From assembly GCA_904066235.2 (NCBI GenBank), contig CAJFCV020000001.1, positions 1,798,001 to 1,862,000 of the forward strand: DNA of 64,000 nucleotides, given 5' to 3'. Shown piece by piece: positions 58,009 to 64,000 of this stretch. The position numbers were made by a program, and so were the translations under genes. This DNA is from Bursaphelenchus xylophilus. Taxonomy: Eukaryota; Nematoda; Chromadorea; Rhabditida; Aphelenchoididae. The notes under the pieces are model-generated. The model saw only the letters and a list, made by a program, of their open reading frames with translations, was not told the DNA's origin and ran no database searches. The stretch's first letter is position 1. Every line of letters starts with the position of its first letter.

Positions 58009-59813
58009 ATGAACAAGAAATGCTGTTCACGAAAACGTGAAGTGCAGTATCAAATAAGCGCTTTGAGAGGTAATCCTTTACAGCAAGCCCGGTTAGATAA
58101 TGACCCTAGCGAAAATTGGTTGCTCAATCTTACTTGATCGATCCCGATGATCGATTATGATGTAGATAGGACAACCAGGAGATCTCCGATGATTTTAACA
58201 GGTTTTATAGATAATATTCAATATTTTCAGTCGTTTTATTGATAATCTTGTTTTACAGCGAAGGTGAACAAGAACCGGAGAAGGAGGATCGATTCTTCAA
58301 TAATCCCACGTTCAGCGACTTTCGAATCAAAGCCGGAAGCGAGACCTTTTATGTAAGTCGTATTTTATAGTTTTCTATTCCAAATTTAGACTACAAAACA
58401 TCAATTGGCTTTGCAATCCGAGGTCTTTGCAAGAATGTTTGAATCAAAGATGAAGGAGGCGACTGAAGGCGTCTTGGAACTTCCCGACGATCCAGAGGCA
58501 GTGGAAGCGATGTTGAAACACATTTCGATGTACAAAAAGGTGGAAGGAGGCCAATTGGCAAGAAAGGTTCTTCAAATCGCACATCGTTATGAACTTTCTG
58601 AACTCAAGGTTTGTATTGTGCAATATTATTGGGTTTTCTTGTTGAAAAGTTTCGTTATTAGGTGTACAAAGAGACTAATCAGTTTCTGGGGCCGAACTCA
58701 GTCGGTATTTTTAGTTCTCGGTCTTTTTTAATGTTATACTAGGCCATTTTTGTGTTACATTGATTTTTTGGATATTTAGGACCAATGCGAGCTGGAAATC
58801 ATTGATAAATTGTCGGCGGAAGATGTCCGAGAGAGTTTTCGAGTGGCCGATCAACTGGAACTCCCGCTTTTGCTCTTGAAATGCTGTGAATTCATCTATT
58901 ACGGCAGTCAAACCGACAACACGAAGACCGAAGGTATGGTGTTGATTTTTGGATGAAGTGAATTTTGCAGTGATTTAAAATTTCATTTCAGTTGTGGATT
59001 TTACGGTTAGTCGCCACCAGAATGGTATTGAGTACAATGTTACCAACAATTCTGATGTTACTGTCGGCGCACGTCAAGAAAAAATAAAACAAAAGCGCTC
59101 AAGCAATGAAAAATTCTTGGCATTCTGTTTGATCTCAAAGACAATTTTTTGCGATAAAGATAGCCTGATTACACGATGAAGATGGGGTAGAATGGGGTTA
59201 TTGCATACATAAATTTGAAGCTGGGCTCCTGCTTAACCTGAACATATATATTTCATATAAAAAATCGGTCGTCTTCTATCTGTTTGAAGCCTAAACTAAC
59301 AACGCCTAAAAAATGTTGCGATTTCGAGGATTTCTCTAAGATTTTCCCTCGCCCCTATTTGAAGTTTCGTGGAAACATAGTCTGGAACAAGGCGGATTTT
59401 TTGAGCCTAAAACGAAAAAATCAAATGAGCCAGTTTCGAGATAGAAAATCTCTTCATTTTGCGCAATATTTCGCCTTTCCTCTGACCTCGTCCAAAAAAA
59501 CTGTCATTGAGACGGATTTTTTGGACACTTCCGTAAGCGGAAACAGAATGCCAACTTTCGTGTTGATACATAACCCTTTGAGCGCAAAATCTTGACGTGC
59601 GGCGTTTTACGTCCGGAAAGTGAAAATCGTTTAGATAACCCTAAATTCTACTCCTTTCACCCACATGTAACTTATGCTTTACATTACGACCGTTTGTCAA
59701 GACGAGGAGATCAAATTGGATTTTTTTATGTTTCATACGAAATTGCTTCGCAGGGTTACAATTACCACGAACTTTTATCAAAAGCACAGTTCATGCCTGT
59801 AGTGGAGGCCTGA
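58009..59813 (+). pseudogene. BTB gene H, interrupted by an element
   Basis: Exons 58009-58069 (MNKKCCSRKRE), 58259-58352, 58390-58608, 58780-58933, then a last exon from about 58992 to 59813. Exon 2 is 94 instead of 95 nt because one C is missing after AACC. Using an AG five bases downstream of the normal acceptor would restore the frame (R-GEQEPEKEDRF). The BTB exon is intact (KHQLALQSEVFARMF). The MSP-like exon is split after DVTVG by a 530-bp insertion at 59070-59599. Without it the frame would continue to the TGA at 59811-59813; with it a stop comes near 59179. The donor of exon 3 is weak (GTTTGT). Best seen as a recent pseudogene that may still make a BTB-only protein. Confidence 0.82.
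59070..59599. mobile_element. 530-bp insertion with 5-bp target duplication
   Basis: Ends CACGTCAAGA and TCTTGACGTG, flanked by CGGCG on both sides (59065-59069 and 59600-59604). Removing one duplication plus the element restores the MSP-like reading frame of gene H. The ends resemble those of M2 (CACGTCAATCC), so the families may be related. The longest inner frame is part of no known protein. Confidence 0.85.
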
Positions 59814-60007
59814 GCTTTTTACCCTTTCATACATTTTATATATTTTTTGAACTCACAAAAATATTTTTTAATTCTCACCTGATGAATAAAGTGATTTTTT
59901 AACCGTTTGGAAAGTAAAATTTTATTGTATTTAACGACCTGATCTACAAAAGTCAGGAATACAGTAACCTCAGGTACCGATTGAAAGCAAACGGTAAAAA
60001 AGAGAGA

Positions 60008-60027
60008 GTTGGCTCAAGTGTCAATTG
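60008..60027. promoter_or_regulatory. Degenerate TTGAC-type motif upstream of gene I
   Basis: GTTGGCTCAAGTGTCAATTG, about 46 bp before the start codon chosen here. Only partly palindromic. Confidence 0.35.
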
Positions 60028-60072
60028 TTGCGCTCGACATAATTCTTGACAATTTTTTGTAAATTTGCACCG

Positions 60073-61657
60073 ATGGCGGGCAAAATGCGATCTTCTGTTG
60101 TGTCGGTGGACCTGTCCGTCTCCTCGGACTGTTGTTCGCGTAAAAGAGACGTGGAAGGAAGGCTTAAAGCGCTTAAAGGTAAGTTTTGACGTCTCATGTT
60201 ATCCATGGTAAAGTAGATCAAAATATCCTTTGTCTCAAAGGTTTATAGGGCGGAAATGGTTTTCTAGAGTATTTTTAGGTATTTGCTACTATATAGATTA
60301 AAAGTTCACAGGATTTAGCCGATTTGTTTTGATTTTTAGTAGTTGTTTTATTTTTCAGAGAAGGTGATCAAGAATCCCGAGAAAGAAGACCGTTTGTTCG
60401 GCGATCCGTACTATGCCGACTTCAAAATTAAAGCTGGACGCAGAGTCTTTCATGTAAGTTGTATTTCACTGATTTTTATTCCAATTTTAGATCGCAAAAT
60501 ACCAATTGGCGCTGAAGTCCGTGGTCTTTGAAAGGCTGCTGAAATCGGACATGAGAGAGTCGAATGAAGGTGTTCTCAAGCTCGACGATGGTGCTGATGC
60601 GGTGGAGGCCATGCTCAAGTTTGTCTACATGTATACCCCAGTGAAAGGAGGCGAGTTGGCGAGGAAAGTTATTCAACTTGCACACCGATACGAGTTGGAG
60701 GAACTGAAGGTGAGTGTTTTACGCAATATTATTGATTCTTAGAGAAGATTTGGTGTGTTATTGTCTATAGAAAGTCATGACGTCCCTTTTGAGCTTGTGT
60801 TTGGTGGGAATTTTTGACATTTCATTTTTTATATTGTACATGACTAAGTTTGGAAAAATGAGAAATTTAAGTTTGTTAATTTGAGTGAAGTCGTTTAGAA
60901 GCTAGCCCACTGGACTAGAGTGTACTTGAAAAAAACTAGATTTTTTGGTTTTTGCGCATTTACGATGTTATATTACACATGATAATTTTTGATACCAAAT
61001 TTTGTTATATTGGGCTTCTAGCAAGAAAGATATGGTGCAATTTCCTGTATTTGCATTTCAACATCATTTCCCACCTCTTCAGGTTCGCTTTAAATTATTT
61101 ATGAGAATTTTTTATATTACACTTGACATTGAACTCAAATTTTCGAATTTCAGGACCAATGCGAGCTGGAGATTATCGAAACACTAACCATGGAGGACGC
61201 CAGAGACAGTCTTTTGCTCGCAAATCAGTTGGAACTCCCACTTTTGTTCACCAAGTGCAACGAATTCCTCTACTTCAACTTCGACGACTTCAATAACAAC
61301 AACGATGTGGTTGTGGTCGACCTGGAGGCGCCGCTCAAAATCTCGGTCGAACCGAACGAAATCCTCCTGGTCCAGGGCCAACCCAAATCCCATCACAAGA
61401 TCAAGAATCACAGCAGTGTGGAGATTGCCTACAAATTTTGCGTCCGCTCCCCCGGCTTCAACGGCTCCATTTTCAAGGTGGTTGGGCCGAAAAAGGCGCA
61501 CGACTTTTATTTCACCGACTTTTTGGCCTTCAACTTTGTCCACAAGGTCGGGATTTATTATGTGGAGCATGTGAAGAACAAGTGCATCGACTACACCAAA
61601 CTGGATGCCTTCCCAGACGCCAAATTCATCCCCTTGCATCTGAAACTTGCCTATTAA
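60073..61657 (+). CDS. BTB protein I with C-terminal MSP-like domain
   Basis: Four exons, 60073-60178, 60359-60453, 60491-60709 and 61154-61657, give 307 residues. The first exon has ~18 extra N-terminal residues before the family motif CCSRKRD. BTB spans about residues 40-140 (FGDPYYADFKIKAG, KYQLALKSVVFERLL, LAHRYELEELK), and a BACK-like part starts DQCELEIIETL. The MSP-like part is about residues 200-307, with ISVEPNEILLVQGQ, HHKIKNHSSVEIAYKF and VGIYYVEHV. Here the last two family exons are fused, so the intron before the MSP-like part has been lost. This is the cleanest complete member and the best reference for the family. Confidence 0.9.
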
Positions 61658-61832
61658 TAACCACTGTTGTTATATTGTTCATATTTCTAATATTTTCCAA
61701 CGATAAAGTCTGTTTGCCCGTCATGATGAAGGTAATGATAAAGTATTGGAATTTTCGTGTAAAGTTAGTAGCAATAATGTCGTATTCGTCATCTACAGTG
61801 CTTTTCCTCCCTCCATTTGCCGATTCCCGCCT

Positions 61833-61965
61833 GCACGTCAATCCAAACTGGAAGAAAAAATTTCCCGCCCCTTTTTGGTGATTCGTTCAAAACGAAATGT
61901 CACTACCCGATAAAAAGCATTTTCTTATCTTTTTTCTTCCTTTTCGAGAAAAAGCAATTACATGT
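61833..61965. mobile_element. Partial MITE of family M2
   Basis: Left half of M2 (GCACGTCAATCCAAACTGGA to GAAAAAGCAATTAC), closely matching 34507-34640. The right end is missing. Confidence 0.7.
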
Positions 61966-62311
61966 CGTGTGGTATCACAAACAGATATAAATCTTAATTT
62001 TTGGAGAGCACATGTGAGTTTTTGCGTGGAAATTGCGTGATCGGTTGTGTAACGCCATTGTGTAACGGGTAATTATCCAAATCCTCGAAAATAATTGAAA
62101 CCGCTCGAAAGAACTCGTTCGGAAGCCCAATTTACGGTGATTCTTTGTCGAAAAAGGATGTTATAAAAGCCGGAATCCGCTAAATATCCGGTGACTTCTC
62201 CATCCTTCGTTTTGCAAAATTTTGGACCGACCTTTTCCTGGAAATTTTTGGATTTTTCACTAAAATTCGAGTTTTTCCAAAAGTTTTTTTTCTATATTTT
62301 GTATTTTAGCC

Positions 62312-64000
62312 ATGGTGGAAGTGGAGTCGCTGACGTTGATTTCAACGAGTTGCTCAGTCCTCTCATTGATCCTCTGCATCCTAATTATGCCAGAATTGTA
62401 CTCAAATATTGATTTGTTGCGAGATGAAGTGGCCGACGGCGTGAATCAGTATCGGCTGGAGACGGACGCTGCTTGGATTGAATTGTTGGGTATGCAACTT
62501 AATCTGGGCCCACTGACGAGGCGGCGCGAGAACCCATTCGCGTCTGTGTTTCGGCGAAAACGACAGGCCGAGGGTTTGCCGGTAGGTGGTCATGGATAAT
62601 ATAAAATTAAAATTTCGGCTTGATATTGTGAGAAACATTGAAAATTTTTGAAAATCTATGTATTAGGGGTTATTACACGTAACTTCCAATAATTTTTAAT
62701 CGTTTCAAATCATCTTTGCCAAAATTTGGGTCCCACCACGAAAACTTGAAAAGTCCTGGAAATCTGTGTAAACCGGCGGAAATGAGATTTTTCACCTTCG
62801 GGAGGCTGTTAGAAAGCATTCTACTGCCATTAAGCCGGTCTATAGCATATTATACATTAAAATTTGGGTCCCACCACGAAAACTTGAAAAGCCCTGGAAA
62901 CCCATCTAAATCGACGGAAGATTTTCTATGATCGGAAGGCTCTTAGAAGACGTTTGACTTCCATCAAGCCGCTCTATACCATATTATACATAATTTATTT
63001 TGTCAAGACACCATCAATTTACATTTTACCCCCCAAAAAAATTCAATTTTCCAGGCGTGGTGTCAATGTGAGCTATCGAAACCGCATTGCGCCCCAGGAC
63101 CAGCCGGTCCTCCTGGCCCCACCGGTCCAAAGGGCCGGCCGGGAGAACCTGGCACACCAGGCGAAGACTTTTTGTCCACCACAACTGTGGAAATTTGTGA
63201 TCCACCGGAGAAGTCGTGTATTCAGTGCCCACATGGAGCACCTGGCCCAGTTGGAGAAGATGGAATTGCTGGTCCGAAGGGCCCTGAGGGTAAATATTTT
63301 TTTAATTTAAGAGAAGCTTTTATTTGAGAGGAATTTTTGAAATATTTTTTATTCGCGAAAAAAGACGTTGGGATTTCTGCGACTCCGCACCGTGCATTTT
63401 GCGCGATAATTGCGTCGCTCTCCGAAAAAAATCATTTTGCACCGTGCAACAGCCGAAAAAGTGAGTTTGCACAGTGCAATTTCGTTTTTTTTGCGCTATG
63501 TCGCGCGCGACTCCCATTTATCGCAGCGATAACTTCAACGCGACGTACGATGTCGCGGTCCGAGCAGACATGAGAATTTGTCGCGGTCGGGGTCCGCGAC
63601 AAATTCCCAGGACTTTTTTGTCGCATCTATCGGTCTGTCGGGAAAATAATGAGCACCCTGTCGCATCGCCGCCGAGAAAACGAATTTTGTCGCGAAAAAA
63701 TCAAAGCTCTTTTTCTCTTCAGCGACACGATTGGCGATACGACATTGTGCTCAATATTTTCCCGACAGACTTCTAAAAACATCTTTTCAGGAGAGCCCGG
63801 AGTCCCAGGCCCTCCGGGAAACAACGGCAATCCCGGCGCCGCCGGCCCGCCTGGCGACACGGGCTCAACAGGCGAGCGCGGCGACCCAGGAGAAGCCGGC
63901 CACGATGGCGACGATGGAATCACCGTGATTCGTCGAGCCGGCCCCAAAGGTGAGCCGGGCGCGCCCGGCAGGCCGGGCCGTCGCGGAGTGGTGGGGCCGG
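62312..64000 (+). CDS. Nematode cuticle collagen (5' part)
   Basis: Exons 62312-62581, 63055-63289 and 63791 onward, in frame, running off the window. The N-terminal part has a hydrophobic segment (about residues 8-30: [21 protein letters not shown]) and then the cuticle-collagen N-terminal domain. RRKRQ near residue 83 fits the furin-like cleavage site of these collagens. Cysteine knots (WCQCE, PHC, then [12 protein letters not shown]) flank Gly-X-Y blocks ([13 protein letters not shown] and later [13 protein letters not shown]). Such collagens are secreted by the hypodermis, trimerise and are cross-linked into the cuticle. Intron 1 has a duplicated 142-bp unit and intron 2 an M1 element. 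The gene name cannot be told from this part. Confidence 0.95.
62722..62992. repeat. Two-copy 142-bp tandem duplication in collagen intron 1
   Basis: The units share GGGTCCCACCACGAAAACTT near 62727 and 62868 and end in similar CATATTATACAT sequence. They differ at many places, so the duplication is not recent. Confidence 0.75.
63631..63772. mobile_element. M1 element in collagen intron 2
   Basis: Left end GGTCTGTCGGGAAAATAATG, right end ATATTTTCCCGACAGACTTC. GCACCGTGCA palindromes lie just upstream (63390-63480). Confidence 0.8.

Noticed and set aside
61184..61639. 151-codon minus-strand frame
   Set aside because: Antisense of the last exon of BTB gene I, kept open by its codon composition.

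Overview
The window is nuclear DNA of a nematode, most like Caenorhabditis or a close relative. It holds a cuticle collagen, a ground-like (GRL) protein, a DUF19/T20D4.11-like secreted protein and an expanded BTB family. Introns begin with GTRAG and end in a U-rich tract plus CAG. Repeats are very dense: short inverted-repeat elements, long foldbacks, tandem repeats and tRNA-derived sequence, as on a nematode chromosome arm. No bacterial feature is seen, and the species cannot be named from the sequence alone.

Layout. 1-6.6 kb is repeats. 6.7-9.2 kb (minus) is a three-exon GRL gene, with a possible extra 5' exon at about 10 kb. 9.3-20.7 kb is almost all repeats. 20.8-22.9 kb (plus) is a four-exon DUF19-like gene whose second exon uses a splice acceptor inside a truncated transposable element. 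23-30 kb is tandem repeats and foldbacks. 30.2-33.5 kb (plus) is an ABHD2-type alpha/beta hydrolase. 34.7-61.7 kb is a cluster of eight related BTB genes (three minus, five plus); a tandem pair of GT31 glycosyltransferase genes sits among the minus-strand members. 62.3 kb to the end is the 5' part of a cuticle collagen that runs off the window.

The BTB cluster is the main feature. Nearly all members share one plan: a first exon with a Cys-Cys/Arg-Lys motif, a 95-nt exon, a 219-nt BTB exon, an exon starting [DE]QCELE, and a last exon with a domain resembling the MSP (major sperm protein) beta-sandwich. Several also share a TTGAC/GTCAA inverted motif 60-80 bp before the start codon. One member (49854-57697) is much larger: about 19 extra exons, all phase 1 and a multiple of three long, sit between the BTB and MSP-like parts, including a run of four 48-bp exon copies. 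The other members range from apparently intact to broken by 1-nt deletions, lost exons and element insertions, so the cluster shows birth, growth and decay side by side.

Mobile DNA has shaped this locus. Three GC-rich hAT-like elements with perfect 8-bp target duplications lie within a few hundred bases of BTB start codons. A 530-bp element with a 5-bp duplication splits one MSP-like exon, and another element replaces the last exon of a BTB gene. Several long inverted-repeat elements carry tRNA-like sequences.
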